This document shows, piece after piece, positions 50,279 through 59,404 of a stretch of DNA of 63,498 nt; position 1 is the stretch's first letter; each line of letters opens with the position of its first letter. Below the pieces are notes generated by a model that was not told the DNA's origin, ran no database searches, and saw nothing but the letters and a program-made list of their open reading frames with translations. Position numbers and translations under genes: made by a program. Source of the DNA: Candidatus Nitrotoga sp. HW29 (GTDB lineage: Bacteria > Pseudomonadota > Gammaproteobacteria > Burkholderiales > Gallionellaceae); the NCBI RefSeq assembly GCF_924101635.2, contig NZ_CAKMAA020000024.1:1-63498 (forward strand). The letters are read 5' to 3'.

Positions 50279-51331
50279 TCAAGTGACAGAAGGCGGCTTT
50301 AAAAGTTCCTTAACATAGGGCAGCTTAATATGCACGCGATAAAAATCTTTGCCCATCTCAACCTTATAACTTGCTTCAACATCGAATTGCAGTGCTAAAC
50401 GTTCACGTATATTGCCCAATGCTATTTTGTTGCCTATATGATGACTGCCTTGCTCCTGACGCGGATTATATATTTCAAGGTGCATTTCATTACCGTTGCA
50501 ATATAGCTTGATTTCGACAATCCCGCCCTCGGCCAGCGGCTCAATGCCATGATATACGGCATTTTCAAGTAATGGCTGCAAGATCAGCGGTGGCAACAAG
50601 GCATCATCCGGCATATTGTCGGTGTACCAGTTTACCTGGAGGCGCTCGCCCAAGCGTAATTGTTCTAGCGCCAGGTACTGACGCGCAAGCATCACTTCTT
50701 GTCGCACAGTCACCAAATCGCCATCGTGTGCCATCGCCATCCGGAACAGATCGGCCATATCTTCCAATGCGGTTTCGGCACGCTTGGGGTTGGCACGAAC
50801 AATCCCAAGCACTGCATTGATACTGTTAAAAAGGAAGTGCGGACGGATACGAGCCTGCAAGGCTTGCAAACGCGCTTGATCCAATGCCGGGGAAAGAGCA
50901 TTGGCGCGAAATTGAAAATAGACCAACAAAAGACCCGCAATAACACTACTGAGCAAAGCGTTACGCCAAGCTTGGAAATGTCCATAGTCTATGGTAGTAA
51001 TGTTCAGCCTACTCCCTAAATAATAGATCATCAATGTAACAAACATTGCCAATAGTACTACTACCGTAGCGCCCCGTTTATAGGGCAACCGTATTAGCCA
51101 AAAATTAAGCACGAACAATAGTAACAAATTCAACAACAACACCGGCTGTAGAAATATAGAGATATCTATCAGGCGCTCTAAGGTATTCTGCCAAGATGAT
51201 GCTTGTGCAATGGCAACCAACGGCACCATACCATTGACTAACAACAAGCTACGCAATATGACGCCCCAGTTACGAAAATCGGGTAACGCATCGGACAGCG
51301 TGTTTTGATTTATACTTTGCACATTTGGCAT
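50279..51331 (-). CDS. LytS/AlgZ-type sensor histidine kinase
   Basis: The 350-residue form starts MPNVQSINQNTLSDALPD. Several membrane helices lie in the first half. A His_kinase domain follows with H165 in ARIRPHFLFNSINAVLGI, then PPLILQPLLENAVYHGIEPL and GNKIALGNIRERL as the ATP-binding part. It is the AlgZ partner of the LytTR regulator and divergent from argH. Confidence 0.92.
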   Translation of the reverse strand: MPNVQSINQNTLSDALPDFRNWGVILRSLLLVNGMVPLVAIAQASSWQNTLERLIDISIFLQPVLLLNLLLLFVLNFWLIRLPYKRGATVVVLLAMFVTLMIYYLGSRLNITTIDYGHFQAWRNALLSSVIAGLLLVYFQFRANALSPALDQARLQALQARIRPHFLFNSINAVLGIVRANPKRAETALEDMADLFRMAMAHDGDLVTVRQEVMLARQYLALEQLRLGERLQVNWYTDNMPDDALLPPLILQPLLENAVYHGIEPLAEGGIVEIKLYCNGNEMHLEIYNPRQEQGSHHIGNKIALGNIRERLALQFDVEASYKVEMGKDFYRVHIKLPYVKELLKPPSVT

Positions 51332-51376
51332 GACAGATATACCTCTGTATATACCGCACATTCTGGACAATAGACA

Positions 51377-52771
<1,395 letters not shown>

Positions 52772-52777
52772 TTAAAA

Positions 52778-52797
52778 AGGCGACCTTGCGGTCGCCT
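52778..52797 (-). terminator. Intrinsic terminator of grxD
   Basis: AGGCGACC (52778-52785) pairs perfectly with GGTCGCCT (52790-52797), loop TTGC. On the minus strand TTTTTAATTAA follows the stem, so it acts on the grxD transcript. The plus side has no T run, so argH is probably not terminated here by itself. Confidence 0.75.
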
Positions 52798-52823
52798 AAA
52801 AATTAATACCTTAGAACATTTAT

Positions 52824-53132
52824 TTATGAACGAAGCAATCTTTGTAACTCTCCATTGTTATACATCTCACTCACGATATCAGAGCCACCGACAAATTTGC
52901 CATGTACATAAAGCTGGGGAACGGTTGGCCAATCAGAATAGTCTTTGATACCTTGGCGAATTTCGGGATCAGCAAGCACGTTAACGCTAAAAAGCCCTGT
53001 CACGCCACATGCATTAAGGGTTTGTACTACATTGGCAGAAAATCCACATTGTGGAGATTGCGGTGTACCTTTCATATATAACACCACAGGATTGCTGGTT
53101 ACTTGTTCTTTGATAAGCGCCTGTACGTCCAT
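52824..53132 (-). CDS. grxD: Monothiol glutaredoxin
   Basis: The 102-residue protein has the CGFS active site in [16 protein letters not shown] and the [19 protein letters not shown] glutathione/iron-sulfur groove. Such Grx4-type proteins carry [2Fe-2S] clusters between assembly and target proteins. A sigma70-like promoter lies at 53174-53203 and a terminator at 52778. Confidence 0.95.
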   Translation of the reverse strand: MDVQALIKEQVTSNPVVLYMKGTPQSPQCGFSANVVQTLNACGVTGLFSVNVLADPEIRQGIKDYSDWPTVPQLYVHGKFVGGSDIVSEMYNNGELQRLLRS

Positions 53133-53173
53133 GATTATAGCCTTTAGAATTTAGTTGAGTAATTTACTGAGGT

Positions 53174-53203
53174 ATATTAGCAGCACGTTAACTATCGGGT
53201 CAA
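53174..53203 (-). promoter_or_regulatory. Probable grxD promoter
   Basis: On the minus strand: -35 TTGACC (53198-53203), 18-base spacer, -10 TAATAT (53174-53179), about 40 bases ahead of the grxD ATG. It marks the chromosomal end of the accessory cassette region. Confidence 0.6.
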
Positions 53204-53353
53204 GGATTAAACAAATGCGCACCCAGCGTTTTCTACTGCCGTTCACCTACCCATAGAGACACAAATACACAAGTTCTACGATGATTGCACAGGAGCGCAT
53301 AACCATCGCTCACCCATGTCCATTGCGTATGTCACTTGAATATAGTAACAAAG

Positions 53354-53635
53354 CTAGAGCACGCCACGTTCAATCTCGTGAAGATAAATAAAATCTGGGG
53401 CCTTTACGCCAGCCTTTTTTCTGATTTCCACCAATTCTGGAGATTCAAAGAAACGCCGGGCATCGTCCAGCGATGACCACTCTGAAAAATGAACGATGTT
53501 ATTAGCGTCGTTGTCGTAATGCAATAACTGATAGCTGAGTTCTCCCGCCTGTTTTCTGATGGATACTGCTTGGTCAAATACCACTTTCCATGCCGGGTAG
53601 GAGTCCACCTCATGAATAATTAAAACGTGTTGCAT
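53354..53635 (-). CDS. Antibiotic biosynthesis monooxygenase (ABM)-like small protein
   Basis: The 93-residue protein has the ferredoxin-like alpha/beta pattern of the ABM family: MQHVLIIHEVDSYPAWKVVFDQ, QLLHYDNDANNIVHFSEW and ARRFFESPELVEIRKKAG. No cofactor is visible and the substrate is unknown. It lies in the minus-strand cassette-like region. 127 bases after it an attC-like core ACCCAGC occurs (53221-53227, plus orientation). Confidence 0.7.
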   Translation of the reverse strand: MQHVLIIHEVDSYPAWKVVFDQAVSIRKQAGELSYQLLHYDNDANNIVHFSEWSSLDDARRFFESPELVEIRKKAGVKAPDFIYLHEIERGVL

Positions 53636-53794
53636 ATGAATCCCCTTAATTAACGAGATTGGCTATTACCTCAGAATCCGAATTGCTGGCTATACGAAAT
53701 GTATCAATACACATGTTCGGGTTGCCCTAACGTGAAAATAAAAAGCGTAAGCGATCTCGCTCGAAGTGCCCTCTCTTGATTTTCGGACTGGGCC

Positions 53795-54217
53795 TCACTT
53801 CCCGGGCAACCACTGTGGATTCCACACGACTTCCCAGAGATGATGATCCAGGTCTTGAAAATAACCGCCATACCCACCCCAAAAAGTCTTCTGCGCTGGC
53901 TTGACGATAACAGCACCTGCACTTTTTGCCTGCTCCATAACGGCATCAACTTCAGCTATGGATGAGACGTTATGGCCGATAGAAAAGTCGGTGGGATTGG
54001 GAATCCCTGTCGAAATACCCGCATCATGGGCGAGGCTCTTGCTCGGCCAAATTGCTAATTTTAAACCGGGCTGTAAATCAAAAAAAGCGACGGCCCCATA
54101 TTCAAACTCTTTGCCGACAATGCCCTGCGTTGGCAGACCAAGGCCATCGCGATAAAAATGTACCGCCCGCTCCAAGTCATCAACACCAAGGGTAATAACG
54201 GTGATACGCGGCTTCAT
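53795..54217 (-). CDS. VOC-family (glyoxalase-like) protein
   Basis: The 140-residue protein has the betaalphabetabetabeta pattern: MKPRITVITLGVDDLERAVHFYRDGLG at the start and DLDHHLWEVVWNPQWLPGK at the end. H131 or H132 and E134 could be metal ligands. VOC proteins include glyoxalases, dioxygenases and antibiotic-binding proteins; the role here is not known. After its stop, the minus strand has ACGTTAGGGC (about 53720-53730), a near-consensus cassette junction. Confidence 0.7.
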   Translation of the reverse strand: MKPRITVITLGVDDLERAVHFYRDGLGLPTQGIVGKEFEYGAVAFFDLQPGLKLAIWPSKSLAHDAGISTGIPNPTDFSIGHNVSSIAEVDAVMEQAKSAGAVIVKPAQKTFWGGYGGYFQDLDHHLWEVVWNPQWLPGK

Positions 54218-54269
54218 GACATGGTTCTTTCACTTGTTGGGAACATAATCGCCACCTGCATTGGGGACG

Positions 54270-54731
54270 TCATAACAGGGGAAGATACACGTCCGTAATC
54301 ATCTCGTGTGCTTGCACTTGCGGGCCGACATTTACGTAGTGAAAAAAGATCGGAAAATCTCGTAAAGTTTCACCACTATCGGGGAGCCACACCTCGTAAA
54401 GGTATACCGCTGCCGATACGTTTTCGCGTGATCCAAGATGACGCACAACAGCGCAACGGCCGGCGGGAATAAGCTTGTTTACTACGCCTTGTGGATTGGG
54501 TGGAACGTCATGCTCTACGGAGATGCACAAATCCACTCGATATTCTGCTGGTGGCGTTGTACGCGGGTCATTGTAATGAACCCCAAAAGTACGATGCCTG
54601 TCAGGTGATAGACGATTTTCAAGACGCCATGCAATAAGTTTGCGGACAGATTCATGCACCAGCGCGGGAGGACCATAGTGTTCTATAACCGCAACTTTGG
54701 TTACTGGAAAATCGACAATTCTAACTTCCAT
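54270..54731 (-). CDS. GyrI-like/AraC effector-binding domain protein
   Basis: The 153-residue protein starts MEVRIVDFPVTKVAVIEHYGPPALVHESV and has HRTFGVHYNDPRTTPPAEYRVD and a C-terminal FIFHYVNVGPQ-like strand, the pattern of stand-alone GyrI-like (SHS2) small-molecule-binding domains. Members bind or protect against drugs or cofactors; the exact ligand is unknown. A cassette-like GTTAAGC core lies 35 bases upstream (54772-54766, minus). Confidence 0.7.
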   Translation of the reverse strand: MEVRIVDFPVTKVAVIEHYGPPALVHESVRKLIAWRLENRLSPDRHRTFGVHYNDPRTTPPAEYRVDLCISVEHDVPPNPQGVVNKLIPAGRCAVVRHLGSRENVSAAVYLYEVWLPDSGETLRDFPIFFHYVNVGPQVQAHEMITDVYLPLL

Positions 54732-54765
54732 TTTTAATATCTCTAGGCTGGTAAAAGGCTAGGTT

Positions 54766-54867
54766 GCTTAACGCCAAATTCAGTGGCACAGCTACGTGCC
54801 CAAATGGCACGTAGCGATTAGCGGCGGCGCATACAGTGTTGCGAAGCAAATGTGCCGCTACTGAGCA
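54766..54867 (-). repeat. attC-like site ahead of the GyrI-like gene
   Basis: On the minus strand the core GTTAAGC (GTTRRRY) is at 54772-54766. Before it lies a perfect inverted repeat GCTACGTGCC/GGCACGTAGC (54791-54800 and 54806-54815). Outer arms GGCACA/TGTGCC and CAGT/ACTG extend the hairpin to about 54867. A clear opposite RYYYAAC core was not found, so the call is tentative. Confidence 0.5.
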
Positions 54868-55278
54868 TCCACTGTAACCTATGATTAGGTACGATTCTTA
54901 AGCACAAAATTTGCAACGCTAGAACACTCAGAATCCATTCTTACCTAACAGCAATTTCTGCGCCATCTTTCAAATCGACGATGGCCAAAAACCTATTCAT
55001 CAAGAAAGCGATCAGCAAAACGATCGATGAACACTTTGCGAATCAACAGCCCGCAAGGGCGCATCGAATACGGCCAGCACTTCACGCTCAGAGGGCGGAC
55101 GAAGGTAGATGCGCAGTAGCTAATCTCTCAACAAAGCCCACCATTTAAATTTCCCAGCGAAGCCATTTCCGTGCACTCTCCGCAACAGAAATTGTGACTA
55201 ATATTGATGTTGAAACGGAAGTGTTTCAAGGGGAACGTCTTGAGCCAAAATTGACAAAAATAAAAGTTTTTATACCAT
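54868..55278. other. Cassette-like stretch without a gene
   Basis: About 400 bases lie between two attC-like sites and have no ORF of normal size or start. A minus-strand reading near 55065-55110 gives REVLAVFDAPLRAVDSQ but is broken by stops. It may be a decayed cassette. Confidence 0.4.
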
Positions 55279-55337
55279 GTCAGCGTTGAAGTTAAGGCCG
55301 TGACTGTAAGCCTTCGGCCTTAAATAACTTGTTAGAC
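55279..55337 (-). repeat. attC-like site after the hydrolase gene
   Basis: This 59-base site has core GTCTAAC on the minus strand (55337-55331), which contains the stop codon of the hydrolase. A 9-bp inner stem follows (CGGCCTTAA at 55315-55323 with TTAAGGCCG at 55292-55300), then a weaker opposite core (GTCAGC at 55279-55284, plus). Length and layout match the short aadA-type attC sites of integron cassettes. Confidence 0.75.
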
Positions 55338-56012
55338 AGAAGCTTCAATAATCAGTTTGGCAATGTCATTTGGCCTTGATGCAAGTGAAGCGTGGCTTGC
55401 ATCAAGATGAATCGTACTTCGCGGATTCATGCGCAAAGCCATCATTTTTTGGTTTTCTGGATTGATCATTCGATCAGCCGTTGAAACTTGATACCAACTC
55501 GGCTTCTTTTTCCACGCTGGTGAGCTAATGCTGTCGCCAAAAGTGCCGCCAAGAGGCGCTTTTTGTGTGACAGCCATAATCAATGCTTCTTCTGCACCAA
55601 GATCCTGACAGAAACTTTCATGAAATTTTTCCTGCGACACCCATAAATAACCATCACTATCGGGTTGAATATTGCCGAAAGCCTCAGGCGGCAGGGCTTG
55701 GGAGATGCTGCCAGGACTTTCTCCTGAATCCGGGGCGAACGCGGCGATGTACACCAGGCTCTTTACATTGGGATGGTCACCCATCTCTGTAATAACGGCG
55801 CCACCATATGAATGACCAACAAGTACGACAGGGCCGTCAATTTGCTTGATCATCTTTCGCGTGCGCTCTGAGTCATCTGCTAAAGAAGTAAGTGGGTTTT
55901 CTACTGCACGAATCCTATATCCTTCAGTGCTCAAAATTGGAATAACTTTTGCCCAATGAGCTGCGCCACCCCAAAATCCATGCACAAGAACAATTGTCGG
56001 TTTTATGTTCAT
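55332..56012 (-). CDS. Alpha/beta hydrolase
   Basis: The 226-residue protein has the oxyanion-hole HGFWGG (11-16), nucleophile S68 in GHSYGG, and a late His in LDASHASLASRP. It is of the EstC-like/arylesterase-like group. The start at 56012 has AAGGAG seven bases ahead; a longer start at 56030 lies over that site. Its stop lies inside an attC-like core, as in integron cassettes. Confidence 0.85.
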   Translation of the reverse strand: MNIKPTIVLVHGFWGGAAHWAKVIPILSTEGYRIRAVENPLTSLADDSERTRKMIKQIDGPVVLVGHSYGGAVITEMGDHPNVKSLVYIAAFAPDSGESPGSISQALPPEAFGNIQPDSDGYLWVSQEKFHESFCQDLGAEEALIMAVTQKAPLGGTFGDSISSPAWKKKPSWYQVSTADRMINPENQKMMALRMNPRSTIHLDASHASLASRPNDIAKLIIEASV

Positions 56013-56147
56013 ATTTACTCTCCTTTTCATCGCGGATCGTGATTCTGTGACTAATGCATAACGAGGTTATAGAAAAAATATTTAGCGCATCTTGCCGTAA
56101 TTGCACGGGTACATCAACATCCACCCATCATTATTCTGATGAATAAA

Positions 56148-56360
56148 GCAGCGATGGCTCACTATAAGCACATCGACACTCACCCTCGATTTCTTGCCGT
56201 TGACCTGTAACGGCAACTCTTACCTGGCACCTTCGAATACGCTTTGAATCACCTGCTTGATCACGAGCCTGATCTCTCTGGTTTCGATGTCCGCTTCTGC
56301 AACAACGCACGCGCAGCGTGCTTACCCACCCGCCATGCTGCTCAAGATCATCCAGAGCCA
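56148..56360 (+). pseudogene. Transposase N-terminal relic
   Basis: The + strand reads MAHYKHIDTHPRFLAVDL, a stop in place of one codon, then RQLLPGTFEYALNHLLDHEP, FDVRFCNN and, after a frameshift, YPPAMLLKI. This is the N-terminal style of an IS1182-like transposase. It lies opposite to the cassette genes and has no remaining catalytic part. 56361-56739 shows no gene. Confidence 0.6.
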
Positions 56361-56739
56361 CTGCCCATGATTGCGGTGATCAAATGTCAAAAATGTTGTA
56401 GTCAGATTCGCACAATACCTTGTACATGAGGAGAAAACTGACTTAGAAACCACCGAATCCTATCCGGGGTTCGAGACGGCCCGGGTACCCGTAGCGATTG
56501 CCGGACATGAAGTGATTGAAAATAATGAGGTGATTTGATTTGGCTGGGATAAACCAACCTTCCAAGGCAACGTCATCAAGCGACAGGGAAAATACATCTT
56601 CATGATCCATGCCATCCTCATCCGGCTATCTGAGGATGGATGTTCGCATTAAATGCGCAAAAAACTGTGCAAGACCATCAATAACTGGGGGTCACTCATA
56701 GGATGTCTCCATAAAGCACAGATTTAGGTGGAGGGTGTC

Positions 56740-56806
56740 GCCTAATGACCAAAGCTCAACGGCCACGACGACGTCAGGAGCGATCCACTGGAACGCTGTG
56801 TTGAGC
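56740..56806 (-). repeat. attC-like site after the aquaporin gene
   Basis: On the minus strand, 6 bases after the aquaporin stop: core GCTCAAC (56806-56800, RYYYAAC), a middle arm with GTTGAGC (56760-56754) complementary to it, then CATTAGGC (56747-56740), one base off a GTTRRRY end. 67 bases long. Confidence 0.65.
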
Positions 56807-56811
56807 ATTGG

Positions 56812-57504
56812 CTACCGGCTTTCCTCGCTACTAATAAGACGATAGATCACTGCACCAAGGATACCGCCAATAATTGGGGCCACCCAGAACAGCCATAACT
56901 GCGAGATTGCCCAGTCCCCCACAAACAAAGCAACACCTGTGCTGCGCGCAGGATTTACCGAGGTATTTGTAACCGGAATGCTAATCAAGTGAATAAGAGT
57001 CAGACACAAACCAATGGCAATCGGAGCGAATCCCTGTGGCGCCCTCTTATCGGTAGCACCAAGGATAACAAAGAGAAACATCATGGTCATAACCACCTCG
57101 GTTACAAAGGCGGCCACCAAACTATAGCCACCTGGTGAATGGGCACCGTAACCGTTCGAAGCAAAACCTGCTGAGAGTTCAAAGCCCGCCTTACCACTGG
57201 CTATGAGGTACAAAACACCGCCTGCCACAACGCCACCCAAGACCTGTGCAATAACATAGGGCAGCAGCTCCTTTGCTGGAAAACGGCCACTAGCCCAGAG
57301 ACCAAACGAAACCGCAGGATTTAGATGGCATCCAGATATATGTCCAATTGCAAAAGCCATCGTGAGTACGGTCAGGCCGAAGGCCAGGGCCACTCCCAGT
57401 AGACCGATACCAAGGTCTGGAAACGCGGCAGCCAAGACCGCACTGCCACATCCACCCAGAACCAGCCAAAAGGTCCCAACAAATTCTGCACCATATTTAT
57501 TCAT
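56812..57504 (-). CDS. aqpZ: Aquaporin Z-type water channel
   Basis: The 230-residue protein starts [20 protein letters not shown] and has six membrane helices with two NPA motifs, HLNPAVSFG and NPARSTG. The selectivity residues look like AqpZ rather than glycerol channels (inference). The start at 57504 has GGGAGA ahead; the longer frame is not needed. It lies as a cassette between two attC-like sites. Confidence 0.93.
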   Translation of the reverse strand: MNKYGAEFVGTFWLVLGGCGSAVLAAAFPDLGIGLLGVALAFGLTVLTMAFAIGHISGCHLNPAVSFGLWASGRFPAKELLPYVIAQVLGGVVAGGVLYLIASGKAGFELSAGFASNGYGAHSPGGYSLVAAFVTEVVMTMMFLFVILGATDKRAPQGFAPIAIGLCLTLIHLISIPVTNTSVNPARSTGVALFVGDWAISQLWLFWVAPIIGGILGAVIYRLISSEESR

Positions 57505-57560
57505 AAGTTTCTCCCGTGTTTTGATAATAGTAATACCCAACAAGTCGTTATGTTTTCACC

Positions 57561-57680
57561 ACCCAACGCAGCGCTAAGCGGTAGATGAAACCGGTACAAC
57601 ACTGCGAAGCAGCGCCGATTGAGACTATCCAGCGATGCAACGCGAGCAAGCTTGAACGGTTTACCAGGTTACAAACTCAC
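57561..57680 (-). repeat. attC-like site ahead of the aquaporin gene
   Basis: On the minus strand it ends with GTTGGGT (57567-57561), a perfect GTTRRRY core, after CTTAGCGCTGC. Upstream arms TAAACCG and CGGTTTC face each other. The opposite core near 57675 is degenerate (TTGTAAC). Bases 57500-57567 resemble 58081-58152. Confidence 0.55.
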
Positions 57681-57700
57681 ACTAATAAAATATGCGAGAT

Positions 57701-57997
57701 TTATAGCCATTTAATAAGTAATTCCGTTAGAAAAATACTGGCCAAAATATATGCGGCGATCGTTACTGCATAGCCTAATAAATTTGCTTTGGCTTCTTGC
57801 AGTAGCCACAGAACAGCGATACTTGAAAGTGCAAACATTATGCCTGCCATAATATACGCTTGTGGCAATGGCACAAAAACAGACCAATTTGTTCGTTTAC
57901 TCGATGTAGTAAATCCTTGCTCCGCAAAGATTAAACACATGCCGACCATTCCAAGCAATGCTAGCGCTATAACAGATGCAATTTGTGCTTGGCGCAT
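57701..57997 (-). CDS. Small membrane protein, three helices
   Basis: The 98-residue protein starts MRQAQIASVIALALLGMVGM and has two more hydrophobic helices (AYIMAGIMFALSSIAVLWLL and LGYAVTIAAYILASIFLTEL). The N-terminal loop is FAEQGFTTSSKRTNWSVFVPL. No family recognised. It lies directly downstream of an aquaporin relic within a cassette. Confidence 0.6.
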   Translation of the reverse strand: MRQAQIASVIALALLGMVGMCLIFAEQGFTTSSKRTNWSVFVPLPQAYIMAGIMFALSSIAVLWLLQEAKANLLGYAVTIAAYILASIFLTELLIKWL

Positions 57998-58022
57998 GAT
58001 GGCACTTTGTTCCTCTTGCAAC

Positions 58023-58079
58023 CTAATGAGCAAGAACCAACCAAAAGATTCCGACAAATTTTGCACTATACTTCTTCAT
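58023..58079 (-). pseudogene. Aquaporin start relic (18 codons)
   Basis: Minus-strand ATG at 58079 gives MKKYSAKFVGIFWLVLAH and a stop. The intact aqpZ starts [18 protein letters not shown]. Upstream bases 58081-58152 are also similar to the 5' flank of aqpZ (57506-57567), including CGACTTGTTGG and GGAGAAAC. This is the left-over 5' end of a second aquaporin cassette. Confidence 0.75.
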
Positions 58080-58145
58080 AGGTTTCTCCTGTGCTTTAGT
58101 TGATAGTAATGTCCAACAAGTCGCTATATTTACGTGCCTGCCACC

Positions 58146-58180
58146 GCCCAGCGCGGAGCTGCGCTGACATTGTTTGTTCA
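58146..58180 (-). repeat. Short attC-like junction after the SDR gene
   Basis: After the SDR stop the minus strand has CAGCGCAGCTCCGCGCTGGGC; the end GCTGGGC (58152-58146) corresponds to GTTGGGT ahead of aqpZ. It looks shortened, without a clear far core. Confidence 0.4.
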
Positions 58181-58182
58181 CC

Positions 58183-58941
58183 CTACCGTGTCGTATACCC
58201 GCCATTGGCAAAAATGGTTTGCCCGGTGATCCACCATCCGTCGGTAACGAGGAACTTGACTAGTGGCACAATGTCCTCAATTTTTGTCAAACCGCCCAGT
58301 GCCGAAGCGGACTTATGATACGCCACCGCTTCCGGTGTTTCCTGACCATAGAAAAACGGGGTGTCCATTGGGCCTGGCCCGACAGCCGTTACTGAAATTC
58401 CACGACCACCAAACTCCTTTGAAGCGGCACGCGTGAAGTGTTCAACTGGAGCTTTCATACCGCCATAGGTGGAATAGAGACCCGTATAGGCCGCGAGGAG
58501 TGAAGTAACGATCGTGCATATTTTCCCGCCGTCGTTAAGTTGCTTGCCCGCCTCTTGAATGAAGAAGTAGGCAGCCTTGGAATTGATTGCCGCCATTGCG
58601 TCATAGTCAGCCTCGGTGGTTTCTATAAAAGGCTTCTTCAAGACTTTACCGACAGTATTGATAGCGATGTCGATACCACCGTAGCGTTGCTTCGCGGCAG
58701 CAAATGCAGCGATGACATCAGCGACTTTGGTGAAATCGCCCTGAACGGCAATTGCAGTACCACCCGCCGAAGTAATTTCTGCAACCGTTTTTTCCGCATC
58801 GGCTTGGGTTGATGCGCTGTTGTAATGAACAACCACCTTGGCATCCTCAGCGGCAAAGGTACGGCTAATGAGACCGCCAAGATTTTTGGCGCCACCACCA
58901 ACAAGTACCACTTTTCCACTGAGTGAATGCTTGCTCATCAT
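58183..58941 (-). CDS. Short-chain dehydrogenase/reductase
   Basis: The 252-residue protein has the nucleotide-binding start VVLVGGGAKNLGGLISRTFA, NTVGK in place of NNAG, and the catalytic YxxxK in STYGGMK (Y and K four apart) with TSLLAAY before it. The C-terminal TGQTIFANGGYTTR is family-like. It is the cassette nearest to the integrase relic; AGAGGAA precedes the ATG at 58941. Confidence 0.88.
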   Translation of the reverse strand: MMSKHSLSGKVVLVGGGAKNLGGLISRTFAAEDAKVVVHYNSASTQADAEKTVAEITSAGGTAIAVQGDFTKVADVIAAFAAAKQRYGGIDIAINTVGKVLKKPFIETTEADYDAMAAINSKAAYFFIQEAGKQLNDGGKICTIVTSLLAAYTGLYSTYGGMKAPVEHFTRAASKEFGGRGISVTAVGPGPMDTPFFYGQETPEAVAYHKSASALGGLTKIEDIVPLVKFLVTDGWWITGQTIFANGGYTTR

Positions 58942-58968
58942 TGCTATTTCCTCTCTGTATGCGATAAA

Positions 58969-58975
58969 GCCTAAC
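58969..58975 (-). promoter_or_regulatory. attI-side recombination core
   Basis: The minus strand reads ACGTTAGGC; GTTAGGC (58975-58969) is a perfect GTTRRRY integron core. It lies between the first cassette gene and the divergent intI fragment, where an attI-cassette junction is expected. Confidence 0.6.
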
Positions 58976-59092
58976 GTAGTATAGACATACTAAAATACCG
59001 ATAAGAACACTTTCGAAGTGTTTAGTCTAAAAATATCCATGTCATACATTGTTTTAATTTTGTTACAAAATTTAGTACCCTCTAATTTTTCT

Positions 59093-59404
59093 GATCAAAA
59101 CGACACAAATACATCCTCTAAGTTGCTTGATCCAGTACGCGATAAGTTGCGGGTAAAGCACTATGCTATCCAAACTGAACAAAGCTATGTGAACTGAATT
59201 AAACGTTATATTGACTTCCACGGCAAGACCCACCCGAAAGACTTAGCTGCGCAGGATGCCGAGACGTTTCTGACGCATCTTGCCGTCGCGGGCAAAATTT
59301 TTGCTTCAACCCAAAACCAGGTGAAATCAGCGTTGTTGTTTTTATACCGCGAAGTGTTGGAAAAAAATCCGTGGCTGGATAACGTTAACCAAGTAGGTTA
59401 TTGA
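59093..59404 (+). pseudogene. intI: Integron integrase (intI), N-terminal fragment
   Basis: The frame reads KLLDPVRDKLRVKHYAIQTE, then YVN, a TGA stop at 59195-59197 where a Trp codon is expected, then IKRYIDFHGKTHPKDL, AETFLTHLAVAGKI, STQNQVKSALLFLYREVL and PWLDNV. This is the SAM-like N-terminal domain of IntI. Coding continues only to the left end of an IS630-type element. It is divergent from the cassette genes, as in a functional integron. No start codon is clear. The continuation lies at 62590. Confidence 0.88.
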
